A model generated the notes under the pieces. It searched no databases and was not told the origin of the DNA. It worked only from the letters and a program-made list of their open reading frames with translations. Below are positions 1 through 8,707 of a DNA stretch of 53,680 nucleotides, piece by piece. A program made the translations under genes and the position numbers. Positions within the stretch are counted from its first letter, which is position 1. Each line of letters opens with the position of its first letter. Where the stretch lies: contig CAMWUW010000008.1 of the NCBI GenBank assembly GCA_947177525.1, forward strand, positions 1 through 53,680. The letters run 5' to 3'. The DNA is from an uncultured Bacteroidales bacterium (GTDB lineage: Bacteria > Bacteroidota > Bacteroidia > Bacteroidales > UBA932).

Positions 1-57
1 CGCATAATGCACACAGAAAAGTATTCTTCACCCTTTTGATAATAATAATTTAACGGG

Positions 58-65
58 CAAAGATA
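58..65 (-). promoter_or_regulatory. Candidate -7 promoter box (leftward)
   Basis: Read on the minus strand this is TATCTTTG, a full match to the Bacteroidetes TAnnTTTG box. It lies downstream of the FKBP-like gene and points left, so it probably starts a transcript that leaves the window. The first minus-strand ATG below it is at 5-3. No clear -33 box is visible. Confidence 0.4.
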
Positions 66-103
66 ATAATTCTTTGCTTAATTGCATTAATAAATATGGT
101 GCG

Positions 104-649
104 CTAATCGTTGGAAACACCTACGACCCAAATTTTATAAAGGAGCGCAGAATTTGCAGGTATTATGCCGAATGTCTTGTTGCCGTATCCGTATTTTCCT
201 GAAAATATTATTTCGCATTCCTCTCCGGCCTGGACTCCCTCAAGTCCGTATCTCAGCCCTTCGAGCAATTCACCGGAGGACAGCCCTGTCTCGAAAAGAC
301 TGAAGTCCATCCCGGTCAGATTCCATCCGGCCTGCTCAGCAGTCGTCTGGTGATTGGTTGCAAACATGCCTGAGCTGCTTGCACTTCCATTGAAGATGTA
401 TCCCGCATAATAGAATGACACATGGCCGTAGTCCATAAGCTTTTCCCCGGTTCCCTGCACAACGGTCATCCTGTTGCTTCCCTTGTTGCGGGTCACAATT
501 ATTGTACTGTCTCTGTCTGTGGCAGAAGATATGTATTTGTCTATTTTCTGTTCCTGGTTGCTGTATGTCAGGGCAAGCTGCTCTTTCTTGCATGAGCAGA
601 CTGAAGCTATGGAAAGCACAGCCAGCAATATTGCAGTTATCTTTTTCAT
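104..649 (-). CDS. FKBP-type peptidyl-prolyl isomerase-like lipoprotein
   Basis: 181 residues. The N-terminus is a lipoprotein signal: two lysines, a hydrophobic stretch, then cysteines at 18 and 20. Residues about 70-178 resemble an FKBP domain, with an aromatic strand (HVSFYYAGYI), the LEGLRYGLEGVQAGEE segment and a late GYGN...IPANSALLYKIWV pattern. That late part is typical of FKBPs, where the PANSxLxF strand lines the proline pocket. The likely role is proline isomerisation or chaperoning of envelope proteins, anchored to a membrane. Its ATG overlaps the stop of nrnA by 4 bp, so the two genes are probably one transcript. The catalytic pocket is divergent, so activity is not certain. Confidence 0.75.
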   Translation of the reverse strand: MKKITAILLAVLSIASVCSCKKEQLALTYSNQEQKIDKYISSATDRDSTIIVTRNKGSNRMTVVQGTGEKLMDYGHVSFYYAGYIFNGSASSSGMFATNHQTTAEQAGWNLTGMDFSLFETGLSSGELLEGLRYGLEGVQAGEECEIIFSGKYGYGNKTFGIIPANSALLYKIWVVGVSND

Positions 650-1701
650 CTTCCTGTTGTCATGTATATGTGTGCATGGGACCGTACATATTCTTCGGCC
701 TGTTCCATGCTTGCGATTTCCTTTCCTATGACAAGCTTTCCTCCTGCGGCATTTTCGTGGCCTCCTCCGTTAAAGTGCAGTTTTGCGCATGTATTGGCGG
801 AAATGCCTGGTTTCGAGCGTATTGAGACCCTCACTGTGTCTCCGTCTTCTTTCAGCATGATGCTCATTCCGACTTTTTCAATTGAGAGAGGCATGTTCAC
901 GAAGCCTTCCGTGTCTCCCTCTGCCACATGATGGCTGCGCAGTGTCTCGCTGTCCAGTATCATGTAGGCAACACCGTCTTCTGTGATTCTGAGCAGATCT
1001 TTCAGGATATGGCCCAGCAGCCTCAGGCGCATCTCCCCGAAACGTTGGAACAGATTCCTGAGTATCATGTCACGGTCAACTCCGGATGCAATCAGTGAGG
1101 ATGCCATGGCAAGTGTGGACGGATATGTGGAATTCGCGAAGTTGTTCGTGTCTGTTATCATTCCTGTCATCAGTGCGGTTGCCGCCTGTTCCGGAAGCTT
1201 GTCTGCATTGCCTCCCGTCTGGGGCATTGCCATGAATATGTGGTACAGAAGTTCGGATGCGGACGAGATTTCCGGCTCCGAAAAGCATATCCGGAATTTT
1301 TCGGCATCCGGCCCTAAGTGATGGTCAATCAGAACTTTTGCTGCCGTGGATTCTGAAAGGGCGTCCTCCAGCATGCCGGTTCTTGGGAATGAGTTGAAAT
1401 CCAGGCATATTATCAGGTCTCCTTCCGATATTGTCCGCAGGGCCTCCTCCTTGTTTTCTTCGCATATTATTGTGTCATTGACGCTGCGGCTGTCTGCAAG
1501 GAAGTCGACTGAGTGAGGGTATCTGTTGCTGAGGACAATCCTTGTGCCGTCTTTCCCGAGTGAAATGAGAAAGTGGTACATGGCGATGCTGCTCCCGAAT
1601 GCGTCCCCGTCTGGTTTCGTATGGGTGACGATGACGGGTCTTGCGGCGTCGCGGATAAGGTGTACAAATGAAGATATGCTGTCTTTACATAACGTTTTCA
1701 T
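646..1701 (-). CDS. nrnA: DHH-family phosphoesterase, NrnA-like (nanoRNase/pAp phosphatase)
   Basis: 351 residues from the chosen ATG at 1701. Family motifs are clear: HTKPDGDAFGSS near the N-terminus (metal-binding DxD), the DHH motif within IDHHLGP, and a C-terminal DHHA1 domain with GGGHENAAGG. Proteins of this family degrade 2-5-nt RNA fragments and dephosphorylate pAp in the cytoplasm. The open frame extends upstream to 1818, but that extension covers a minus-strand TATTTTTG promoter box at 1727-1734 and is rich in unlikely N-terminal sequence, so the start at 1701 is preferred. It is the first gene of a two-gene operon with the FKBP-like lipoprotein and is divergent from the next gene. 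Confidence 0.88.
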   Translation of the reverse strand: MKTLCKDSISSFVHLIRDAARPVIVTHTKPDGDAFGSSIAMYHFLISLGKDGTRIVLSNRYPHSVDFLADSRSVNDTIICEENKEEALRTISEGDLIICLDFNSFPRTGMLEDALSESTAAKVLIDHHLGPDAEKFRICFSEPEISSASELLYHIFMAMPQTGGNADKLPEQAATALMTGMITDTNNFANSTYPSTLAMASSLIASGVDRDMILRNLFQRFGEMRLRLLGHILKDLLRITEDGVAYMILDSETLRSHHVAEGDTEGFVNMPLSIEKVGMSIMLKEDGDTVRVSIRSKPGISANTCAKLHFNGGGHENAAGGKLVIGKEIASMEQAEEYVRSHAHIYMTTGR

Positions 1702-1726
1702 GTGTGTATTAAGTTTTTTGCGTGTG

Positions 1727-1774
1727 CAAAAATACAAATTATATTGCATTTCATAAATCAATTTCCTAACTTTG
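1727..1774. promoter_or_regulatory. Divergent promoter pair for nrnA and the 1811 gene
   Basis: Two outward-facing -7 boxes. On the minus strand TATTTTTG lies at 1727-1734, about 26 bp before the nrnA start. On the plus strand TAACTTTG lies at 1767-1774, with a TTG at 1744-1746 separated by 20 bp, which fits the Bacteroidetes primary sigma factor consensus. Confidence 0.65.
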
Positions 1775-1810
1775 TCCGGCATTTTGGAAAGAAAATAAAA
1801 CACAATAATA

Positions 1811-2515
1811 ATGAGCACAATTTTCAGAAAGGTTTTGGCCTATTTCATTCTTCCTGTATGTATTGCAGGACTGGTCTATCTTAATGTAAAGAGCATCAGC
1901 GAGCCTGTGGAATTCAAGAAGCACAGGGAATATCGTGAAGCTATAGCAGTACAGAGGCTAAAGGACATCCGCGACCTTCAGGTTGCCTTCAAAAACGTGA
2001 ACGGAAGGTATTCTCCTTCAATTGACTCTCTAAAGATGTTCTATAATGACGGCAAGATGAAGATTGTGATGCAGGTCGGTTCAAAGGATGACTCCGTTGC
2101 CATGGCTCACACTCAGCAGATGAAGAACAAATTCCGCAACCTCAAGGGCGAGCAGCTCAATGCAAAGCTTAATGAACTGTATCTTGCCGGTGACAGGGAA
2201 CTTGTGTTTCAGGTGAACAGCGAGGTTGCAGTAAAGGATACCCTTTTCAAGGGACGCACTGATTTCAATATTGATTCCCTTGCTTTCATTCCTTTCAGCG
2301 GAGATTCAGTTCTCGTAGCTTCTACAATCAAGACTGTTTCAGGTGTGAAAGTGCCTTTGTTTGAGGCTTCAATGCCTTTCAAGTCTCTCCTCAAGGGACT
2401 CAACAACCAGCTCAGGATAAATCTTGACGCTGAGAGGGAAGACCAGGGCAAATACAAGGGACTTCAGGTAGGAAGCATCTCTGCACCTAACAACAATGCC
2501 GGAAACTGGGAGTAG
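1811..2515 (+). CDS. Conserved membrane-anchored protein of unknown function
   Basis: 234 residues. One N-terminal membrane segment (about residues 9-24, FILPVCIAGLVYL) is followed by a mostly hydrophilic, helix-rich region, so the protein is probably an inner-membrane anchor with a soluble domain. Residues about 30-75 (YREAIAVQRLKDIRDLQVAF, then NGRYSPSIDSL) recall the region after the N-terminal helix in pseudopilin-like proteins, where a small domain of the GRYxxxxDSL type is common; the prepilin cleavage glycine is not visible. It has its own promoter and may be read through into the DUF3822-rsmD pair. I do not recognise a characterised function. Confidence 0.7.
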   Translation: MSTIFRKVLAYFILPVCIAGLVYLNVKSISEPVEFKKHREYREAIAVQRLKDIRDLQVAFKNVNGRYSPSIDSLKMFYNDGKMKIVMQVGSKDDSVAMAHTQQMKNKFRNLKGEQLNAKLNELYLAGDRELVFQVNSEVAVKDTLFKGRTDFNIDSLAFIPFSGDSVLVASTIKTVSGVKVPLFEASMPFKSLLKGLNNQLRINLDAEREDQGKYKGLQVGSISAPNNNAGNWE

Positions 2516-2559
2516 CAGTCCCTTTCATTGGCACCGGCGTGTGTCTTTGTTATAATAAT

Positions 2560-3240
2560 ATGGCAGAATATAATGACAGGATATCCATTCAAGTCGGCTT
2601 GAGTGGATATTCTTTTAAAATAGAGACTGACGGTTCATCCAGTTCTTCCGGGTGGATGAGCGCGGACCGTATTTTTACGGCTCCGGAGCTTCAGAGACGG
2701 TACGGGACTGTGGAGATTGCTGTGTTTACTCCTAAGTGCGCCCTTGTTCCGTTGCATTTCTTTTCTCCCGAAAATGCGGCGCAGATGCTTTCCGATGTTG
2801 TTTCTCTCGGAAAGGACGATATTGTGGACTATGTGGAAGTCCCTCATGCAGCTGCTGTGCTGGTGTATTCCAATTCGATAGGTGAAATGCTTTCCAAAGT
2901 GCTGTCGGAGACCGTGAGAAACCGCGAAGGCGGCAGGGCGCGTCCGTTGCCGGAACTTTACTATATGCTTGGGCAGCTGCCGGTGATTACTGACTATAAC
3001 AAGATCCTGGCTTCGTATATGGACGGCTATCTGTATCTTGTGATTGCCCAGGGAAAGACTCTGCTGTTGTGCAACTCGTATCAGGCCCCTGATTTTACGA
3101 CTGCTGAGTATTTTATATTCTTTGCAATGAAGAAGCTCCAGCTCAATCCGGAGGTATCTACGGTGTTTTTCCGTACTCCTCTGCTTGAGGACCAGGAGAT
3201 GTCCCTGTACCGTTATTTCAAGAATGTGGAACTGCTGTGA
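2560..3240 (+). CDS. DUF3822 family protein
   Basis: 226 residues from the ATG at 2560; the frame stays open a further 7 codons upstream, but that extension (MCLCYNN) looks non-coding. The sequence is typical of DUF3822, a Bacteroidetes family with an actin/ASKHA-like flavour: a beta-rich N-terminal part (SIQVGLSGYSFKIE), a central VEVPHAAAVLVYSNS segment and a C-terminal strand-helix part ending LYRYFKNVELL. The gene overlaps the GTG start of rsmD by 4 bp, and this pairing with rsmD is common in the phylum. The function is unknown; co-transcription suggests some link to ribosome assembly, which is inference. Confidence 0.8.
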   Translation: MAEYNDRISIQVGLSGYSFKIETDGSSSSSGWMSADRIFTAPELQRRYGTVEIAVFTPKCALVPLHFFSPENAAQMLSDVVSLGKDDIVDYVEVPHAAAVLVYSNSIGEMLSKVLSETVRNREGGRARPLPELYYMLGQLPVITDYNKILASYMDGYLYLVIAQGKTLLLCNSYQAPDFTTAEYFIFFAMKKLQLNPEVSTVFFRTPLLEDQEMSLYRYFKNVELL

Positions 3241-3782
3241 GGATAATAGGAGGAAAATATAAGGGCAAGGCCATATTGCCGCCCAACGGATACAAGGCGC
3301 GTCCGACAACGGATTTTGCCAAGGAAGGATTGTTCAATATACTCGCCAACGAGTATGAAATGGAAGGCCTTAAGGTGCTGGATCTTTTTGCCGGTACCGG
3401 TGCGATTTCTTTTGAGTTTGCATCGCGCGGGGCTTCAAGGGTCTATAGCGTGGAGATGGCACCGCTTCATGCATCATTCATAAAATCCCAGGCATCCAAA
3501 CTTGGAATGGACAATATATCAGTTGTAAGGCATAATGTTTTCGAGTTTCTGGAGATTTGCCGTGAGAAGTTTGATATAGTGTTCGCTGACCCTCCATACG
3601 CGATTGATGCTCTTGAAGATATTCCTGACAAAGTGTTTTCAAAGGACATTCTGCATCCCGGGGCCTATTTTATCCTTGAGCATCCGGGGACTTTCAATTT
3701 CAGTTCCCATGCAAGGTTCGTGAAAGAAAAAAAGTACGGAAATGTGCATTTTTCTTTTTTTGAAATGCCGGAAAAGGAATAA
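3237..3782 (+). CDS. rsmD: 16S rRNA (guanine966-N2)-methyltransferase
   Basis: 181 residues, the usual RsmD length. It begins MRIIGGKYKGK and then RPTTDFAKEGLFNIL, both family signatures. The SAM-binding glycine motif is LDLFAGTGAISFE (about residues 46-58) and the catalytic DPPY motif sits in VFADPPYA. The enzyme methylates G966 of 16S rRNA in the small subunit. The start codon is GTG at 3237, inside the last codons of the DUF3822 gene (GTGA overlap), which implies translational coupling. Confidence 0.93.
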   Translation: MRIIGGKYKGKAILPPNGYKARPTTDFAKEGLFNILANEYEMEGLKVLDLFAGTGAISFEFASRGASRVYSVEMAPLHASFIKSQASKLGMDNISVVRHNVFEFLEICREKFDIVFADPPYAIDALEDIPDKVFSKDILHPGAYFILEHPGTFNFSSHARFVKEKKYGNVHFSFFEMPEKE

Positions 3783-3786
3783 TTCT

Positions 3787-3794
3787 TATTTTTG
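3787..3794 (+). promoter_or_regulatory. Candidate -7 promoter box
   Basis: TATTTTTG, a full match to TAnnTTTG, lies 4 bp after the rsmD stop and 21 bp before the next ATG. It probably drives the DUF4861 gene and perhaps the SulP gene after it. Confidence 0.55.
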
Positions 3795-3815
3795 CGCTCT
3801 TAAAGGAAACGCATC

Positions 3816-4667
3816 ATGAAAAAACTGTACGCAATAATATTTCTGCTGTTTAGCTGCTGCTCTTCTTACGGGCAGACTGCAAGAAGCCTTTTCTGGCGCA
3901 GCGACTCTCTTCAGGTTCAGGAAATCGCATCAGACGGGCCTGACCAGTACAAGAAAGTCGGGCATCATGGTCCGGCTGTTGAAAACAGCCACATGGCTTT
4001 GCGTATTTATTTCAATGACAGCGGGGCAATAGACCTGTATTCCAAAAGCGGGCGCGGAATGGAATTGCTTGAGTATCTGTGGTATCCGACATACGGGCAG
4101 AGGGACACTCTTTCCGCAGGATGTGACGAATACAAGGTCGGAAAGACCGTCGGCTTCGGAGGAATTGCTCTCTGGGACGGAGAAAAGGAAGTGAAGCTGG
4201 AGGCGACAAAAGGCCGTACTGCTCGTGTAGGTGACACGAAGAACGGATCTTTTGCGGAAATGATTGCCTACGGTGTTCCCTATATGGATGACTTTGTGGA
4301 CATTTCAATCAGGATTGACATGGTTGCCAAGAGCAGGGAGGCAGCAGTGACCGCATCGGAACTGTCAGGAAAGAAGGTGAGGTTTCTTACCGGAGTGAAT
4401 TTTCATCCCGGACAGAGGGTGAATTATAATGAGTCGTACATAAGTGTTTGGGGTGTTCATCCTGCTGACGTGTCGTCTCTTCCGGTGGCTGTCGGGGCCG
4501 GGATGTTCTATAAGAAAAAAGATTTTCCGGATGCGGAAAAGACAGATGACATGGTCCGTATAATTTCGTGTCCTTGCTCAAAGGTCAGGACACGGCTTGT
4601 GGCGGCTTCTGTCAAGGAAGCCGAGCTGAACAGTGCAAAGCGTTTTGAGGCCTATATGGCCAGATAG
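3816..4667 (+). CDS. DUF4861 family secreted protein
   Basis: 283 residues with a signal peptide (MKKLYAIIFLLFSCC, cleavage probably after YGQ near residue 20). The rest matches the pattern of DUF4861, a beta-sandwich family of Bacteroidetes: YKKVGHHGPAVENSHMALRIYF, then YPTYGQRDTL, GFGGIALWDG and VRFLTGVNFHPGQ. Members often lie in polysaccharide-utilisation loci or next to hydrolases, but no biochemical role is known to me. Here it sits alone between rsmD and a SulP transporter, 30 bp before the latter, with no carbohydrate genes beside it. Export to the periplasm or surface is likely. Confidence 0.78.
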   Translation: MKKLYAIIFLLFSCCSSYGQTARSLFWRSDSLQVQEIASDGPDQYKKVGHHGPAVENSHMALRIYFNDSGAIDLYSKSGRGMELLEYLWYPTYGQRDTLSAGCDEYKVGKTVGFGGIALWDGEKEVKLEATKGRTARVGDTKNGSFAEMIAYGVPYMDDFVDISIRIDMVAKSREAAVTASELSGKKVRFLTGVNFHPGQRVNYNESYISVWGVHPADVSSLPVAVGAGMFYKKKDFPDAEKTDDMVRIISCPCSKVRTRLVAASVKEAELNSAKRFEAYMAR

Positions 4668-4697
4668 AAAAGTAAGTAGTGTATAAATTTACGTGGT

Positions 4698-6419
4698 ATG
4701 AACTGGAAACTTAACAGTGTGTTCAGGCCGAAATTCTTCGGTCTGATGAAGAAAGGTGCCTATGACGGCAAGACCTTTACTTCTGATCTTATTGCAGGTA
4801 TCATTGTCGGCATCATAGCCCTTCCTCTTGCCATTGCTTTCGGTATAGCAAGTGGTGTGACTCCGCAGCAGGGCCTGATAACAGCCATTGTCGCCGGTTT
4901 TCTCATCTCATTTTTCGGAGGCTCCAATTTCCTTATAGGAGGTCCTACCGGTGCCTTTATTGTAATTGTGGCAGGAATTGTGAGCCAATATGGCATGCAC
5001 GGCCTTATAATCGCAACAATCATGGCCGGAATTTTCCTTGTCGTGATGGGTGTATGCCGAATGGGGGTCATTTTCAAATTCATCCCTTATCCTATTGTAG
5101 TGGGATTCACAAGCGGAATTGCCCTGACGATTTTTTCCACTCAGATGAAGGACTTCTTCGGCTTTCCTCTTGACCTTTCTGTTCCGGCAGGCTTTGTGCC
5201 GCAATGGATGTGCTATTTCAGGAATATCGCAGACATTAGCCTTACGGAATTTGCCATGAGCGCAGGCTGCCTTCTGATATGCATATTCTGGGGACGTGTA
5301 ACAAAAAAAATCCCGGGTTCCCTCATCGCACTGATTCTCGGTACCGTCGTTTCCGCTCTTCTGAGCCGCTTTGCAGGGGTTGAGTTTGCTACAATCGGTT
5401 CCAAATTCCCTGAGCTCGCCAACGGGCTTCCGATGCCAAAGCCTGTAGCACCTGAGTTTGACTATGAAACAATAAAGGGACTCGTGTCTCCGGCATTTAC
5501 GATTGCCATGCTCTGCGCCATAGAGTCGCTTCTTGCTGCCATGGTCGCTGACGGAGCAACCGGTAAGCAGCATAATTCCAATACTGAGCTCATCGGCCAG
5601 GGTATAGCCAATATCGTGACTCCTCTTTTCGGAGGAATACCTGCCACCGGAGCCCTTGCAAGAACTATGGCAAGTATCAACAATGGCGGAAAGACACCTG
5701 TGACCGGCATTGTGCATGCCTTTGTACTGCTTCTTATTTATCTGTTCCTCATGCCTTATGCAATATATATCCCTCTGTCCTGTCTTGCTGCGATATTGGT
5801 GATGGTTGCATACAACATGAGTGAATGGCGTACCTTCAGATATTTGCTTAAGGGAGACAAGTCCGATGTGGCTGTGCTTCTGATAACGTTCTTCCTTACT
5901 GTTATAGTGGACCTTACGGTTGCGATAGAAGTGGGAGTCGTGCTGGCTATTGTGCTGTTTGTGAAGCGTGTGATGGAAACTTCTTCCATACAGGTTCTTG
6001 AGGGCGACCATGTCGCCGCCACAGAAAATGACGAGATTGCCTCCCTTGAAGATACTGAGCATCTTGACATTCCTGCCGGTGTTGAAGTCTATGAGATAAA
6101 CGGACCTTTCTTCTTCGGTCTTGCGAGCCGCTTTGAGGAACTTGACAAGATGAAGAAGGCAGGAACAAAAGTCAGGATAATCCGTATGCGTAAAGTGCCT
6201 TTCATTGATTCGACCGGAGTAAACAACCTCAGAAACCTTTGTGACAGGACAAAAAAGAGGGGAGTGGTTGTAATTCTTTCCGGAGTGACGGACAAGGTCA
6301 GGGAAACACTGGAAAAATTCGGTGTAGACAAGGAAATAGGGGCGGACAACATATTCCCTCATATAATCCCTGCTTTGGCCAAGGCGTCAGAGATAGCGGG
6401 AGATTCCACAAAAAAATAA
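4698..6419 (+). CDS. SulP family anion transporter with STAS domain
   Basis: 573 residues. The N-terminal two thirds are a run of hydrophobic helices starting with DLIAGIIVGIIALPLAIAFGIASGV, which is the SulP signature region, followed by GGPTGAFIVIVAGIV. From about residue 440 the protein is soluble and forms a STAS domain (VYEINGPFFFGLASRFEEL, then RKVPFIDSTGVNNL). The family exchanges or symports sulfate, bicarbonate or other small anions across the inner membrane, and the STAS domain regulates this. The substrate cannot be read from sequence. It may be co-transcribed with the DUF4861 gene and ends at a strong terminator. Confidence 0.88.
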   Translation: MNWKLNSVFRPKFFGLMKKGAYDGKTFTSDLIAGIIVGIIALPLAIAFGIASGVTPQQGLITAIVAGFLISFFGGSNFLIGGPTGAFIVIVAGIVSQYGMHGLIIATIMAGIFLVVMGVCRMGVIFKFIPYPIVVGFTSGIALTIFSTQMKDFFGFPLDLSVPAGFVPQWMCYFRNIADISLTEFAMSAGCLLICIFWGRVTKKIPGSLIALILGTVVSALLSRFAGVEFATIGSKFPELANGLPMPKPVAPEFDYETIKGLVSPAFTIAMLCAIESLLAAMVADGATGKQHNSNTELIGQGIANIVTPLFGGIPATGALARTMASINNGGKTPVTGIVHAFVLLLIYLFLMPYAIYIPLSCLAAILVMVAYNMSEWRTFRYLLKGDKSDVAVLLITFFLTVIVDLTVAIEVGVVLAIVLFVKRVMETSSIQVLEGDHVAATENDEIASLEDTEHLDIPAGVEVYEINGPFFFGLASRFEELDKMKKAGTKVRIIRMRKVPFIDSTGVNNLRNLCDRTKKRGVVVILSGVTDKVRETLEKFGVDKEIGADNIFPHIIPALAKASEIAGDSTKK

Positions 6420-6426
6420 TAGTTTC

Positions 6427-6462
6427 AAGGGCTGGCCGATATTTGGGACCAGCCCTTTTTTA
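6427..6462 (+). terminator. Rho-independent terminator after the SulP gene
   Basis: A 9-bp stem, AAGGGCTGG with CCAGCCCTT, is followed by a run of T on the plus strand. It overlaps the stop codon of the convergent epimerase gene. Confidence 0.8.
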
Positions 6463-7446
6463 ATCTATGATGCCTTCGGCCCTGAACCATTGGAGGGCAT
6501 CTTTTACGGCTTCTTCTGCTGTACGGAATGTGATTCCAAGCTCACGGGACGCTTTTGCATTTGAATAATAGTTGCCCACGCTGAGCAGTTTCATATTTGT
6601 CAGTGTGGCTTCTGTCCTTATGCCGACTTTGTGAAGTGCGCTGCATACGCATCCTGCAGCCAGCAGTACGGGCTTTGGTATCCTTATTATTTTCATCTTC
6701 TTTCCAGAAAGCCTTGACAGCATGCGGTAGAAGCTCATGTAGTCCATATTCTCTCCGGAAAGCAGATATGCTTCACCGTTGCGGCCTTTTGTCAGTGCGG
6801 CAACTATTCCTTGGCTCACGTCGCCTACATGCACGAAATTCTTTCCTCCGGGAGGGGCTGCCATAATCTTTCTTCCGTAGCCCATCAATATTATTCTTCC
6901 GGAACTTGGCTTTACGTCCATAGGACCGAGCATGAATGTAGGGTTTACAGTGACGATTTCAATCCGCTCTGCATATTTCCGGAGGTTTTTCTGTGCAGTG
7001 GCCTTGCTTATTGCATACATCGATTCGGTGAATGGGGCGATTGTAGGCCTGGTCTCGTCACCAGGTTTCTCCATTGTTCCGTGTGCGAGGGCATTTGCAG
7101 AGCTGACATAGACCATACGCCTTATTCCGGCTGCAATTCCAGCCTGTGCAAGCTGTTCTGTGGCCTCGACATTAACCCTCATGTATTCTTTGGGGTCGCC
7201 TGCCTGGCCTGTCATGGCAGCGATGTGCACTATGAAGTCACATCCTCTGACAGCTTCTGATATGAATTCCGCATCTGTGAAGTCACCCTCCATAAGTTCT
7301 ATGGAAGGATGTTCCATTCCTATATATAAACTCTTTTTGCGCAGGAGGCCGCGTACATTATAGCCTGCCTCCTGAAGCGCAGCTATGGCATTTGTCGCCA
7401 AAAAACCGTTGGCTCCGGTAACAAGTACTTTTCCTTTGCTTTCCAT
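6460..7446 (-). CDS. NAD-dependent epimerase/dehydratase (extended SDR)
   Basis: 328 residues. The Rossmann motif GANGFLA is at residues 11-17, and the catalytic YxxxK appears as YAISK preceded by a serine-rich VYVSSANAL strand. The overall pattern (GDFTDAEFISEAVRGCDFIVHIAA, later NPTFMLGP) is that of dihydroflavonol-reductase-like or 3-beta-HSD-like extended SDRs. It probably oxidises or reduces a small hydroxyl or carbonyl substrate in the cytoplasm; the substrate is unknown. Its ATG follows directly on the stop codon of nadD (TAAATG), so gmk, nadD and this gene form one operon. Confidence 0.82.
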   Translation of the reverse strand: MESKGKVLVTGANGFLATNAIAALQEAGYNVRGLLRKKSLYIGMEHPSIELMEGDFTDAEFISEAVRGCDFIVHIAAMTGQAGDPKEYMRVNVEATEQLAQAGIAAGIRRMVYVSSANALAHGTMEKPGDETRPTIAPFTESMYAISKATAQKNLRKYAERIEIVTVNPTFMLGPMDVKPSSGRIILMGYGRKIMAAPPGGKNFVHVGDVSQGIVAALTKGRNGEAYLLSGENMDYMSFYRMLSRLSGKKMKIIRIPKPVLLAAGCVCSALHKVGIRTEATLTNMKLLSVGNYYSNAKASRELGITFRTAEEAVKDALQWFRAEGIID

Positions 7447-8037
7447 TTACATCAGATATTCCGACATGTCTGTTCCGCGGGCTTCCGCTTCTCTTATTTC
7501 CGTGGATGATATGTCTATTTCCGGGGCATTCATTATTTCAATTGCTGCACCCGGCACACTGTTTTCAAGGTCATGCTTGATTTGTTCAAGGCAAAATCCT
7601 TTCCTTGGGTATACGATGACACCGTATTCTGTAAGAATCCGTATGTAGCTGCGCCATTTTGTAATGCTGCCGAGATTGTCGGCTCCCATTACCAATGTCA
7701 GCCTTTCTTCCGGATGCATTTCCCTGAGGGCATCAAGGGTGCGTATGGTGTAGTGCGGTTCCGGCATGGACAGTTCAATGCTGTCTACAATGACTTTGCG
7801 GGAACCGTAAACAGGGTCCGGACCTCCGAATATATCCGCGTGGCGTCCTACTGCCTTAAGTGCAGCTTCATGGCGCTGCGGGCCGGAGGAACTGCTTATG
7901 CCGGCTTTCAGAGGATTCTTTGGTGACACCACAAGGCGGACACGGTCAAAGCCTGCTTCTTCAATCAGGAATCTCATAATGGCGAGATGTCCTGTGTGCA
8001 GGGGATTGAAAGAGCCTGAGTATACGGCAGTCTTCAT
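7447..8037 (-). CDS. nadD: Nicotinate-nucleotide adenylyltransferase
   Basis: 196 residues, the usual length. The nucleotidyltransferase motif GSFNPLHTGHLAIM (with HTGH) is at the N-terminus and ISSTEIR near the C-terminus. The enzyme joins nicotinate mononucleotide with ATP to give deamido-NAD in NAD synthesis. It overlaps gmk by 4 bp and abuts the epimerase gene. The gmk-nadD pairing is common in Bacteroidetes. Confidence 0.93.
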   Translation of the reverse strand: MKTAVYSGSFNPLHTGHLAIMRFLIEEAGFDRVRLVVSPKNPLKAGISSSSGPQRHEAALKAVGRHADIFGGPDPVYGSRKVIVDSIELSMPEPHYTIRTLDALREMHPEERLTLVMGADNLGSITKWRSYIRILTEYGVIVYPRKGFCLEQIKHDLENSVPGAAIEIMNAPEIDISSTEIREAEARGTDMSEYLM

Positions 8038-8603
8038 TTCGACATGAATGTGCTTATGATTTTTTCAGCCTCGGAGAAAGCGGTCTCCAGGTCATCGTTT
8101 ATTATTACATGATCAAATTTGCCGTCTGCAAATTCCATCTCAGACTGTGCTTTTGCCAGTCTTTTTTCTATGGCCTCCGGTGAGTCCGTGCCGCGTCCCG
8201 TGAGCCTTTGCCTGAGGATTTCAGCTGAAGGGGCCTGAATAAGAATAGAGCATGCCTTGTCCCCGAATATCCTTTTCAGGTTGACTCCTCCCTTGACATC
8301 TATGTCAAAAATTATGGCATGTCCCTTTGACCAGATTCTGTCTATCTCGGATTTGAGTGTTCCGTAGAAAGAGCCGGAATAGACTTCCTCATATTCGACA
8401 AATTTGTTTTCCTCAATCATTTTACGGAATTCCCCGGTAGAGAAAAAATAATATTCTCTGCCGTGCACTTCCTGGCCTCTCGGAGCACGCGAAGTTGCTG
8501 ATATTGAAAATTCCAGTTCCGGATGGATACTTAGTATATGATTGACTATTGTGCTTTTGCCCGCTCCGGAAGGTGCTGAAAAGATTATGACTTTATTGTC
8601 CAT
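8034..8603 (-). CDS. gmk: Guanylate kinase
   Basis: 189 residues. The P-loop SAPSGAGKST is at residues 9-18, followed by SATSRAPRGQEVHGREYYF, the GMP-binding region. It phosphorylates GMP to GDP in the cytoplasm. It is the first gene of the gmk-nadD-epimerase operon; a minus-strand TAATTTTG box at 8642-8649 lies about 40 bp upstream. Confidence 0.95.
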   Translation of the reverse strand: MDNKVIIFSAPSGAGKSTIVNHILSIHPELEFSISATSRAPRGQEVHGREYYFFSTGEFRKMIEENKFVEYEEVYSGSFYGTLKSEIDRIWSKGHAIIFDIDVKGGVNLKRIFGDKACSILIQAPSAEILRQRLTGRGTDSPEAIEKRLAKAQSEMEFADGKFDHVIINDDLETAFSEAEKIISTFMSK

Positions 8604-8641
8604 GTTTTTCTATAATAAGGGAATATTTTTCTGTTATTCCG

Positions 8642-8659
8642 CAAAATTAGCTATTTTTG
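8642..8659. promoter_or_regulatory. Back-to-back divergent -7 boxes for gmk and fba
   Basis: On the minus strand TAATTTTG occupies 8642-8649 (towards gmk). On the plus strand TATTTTTG occupies 8652-8659 (towards the aldolase). Only 2 bp separate them, so polymerase may not be able to occupy both at once. Confidence 0.6.
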
Positions 8660-8707
8660 CAGAGTTTTTCGGATAGACGAAATAATTTTTTAACAAATTA
8701 TAGAATT

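Noticed and set aside
4908..6362. A 484-residue open frame antisense to the SulP gene
   Set aside because: It is a mirror frame of the well-supported transporter; its residues are His-, Lys- and Cys-rich without domain patterns.
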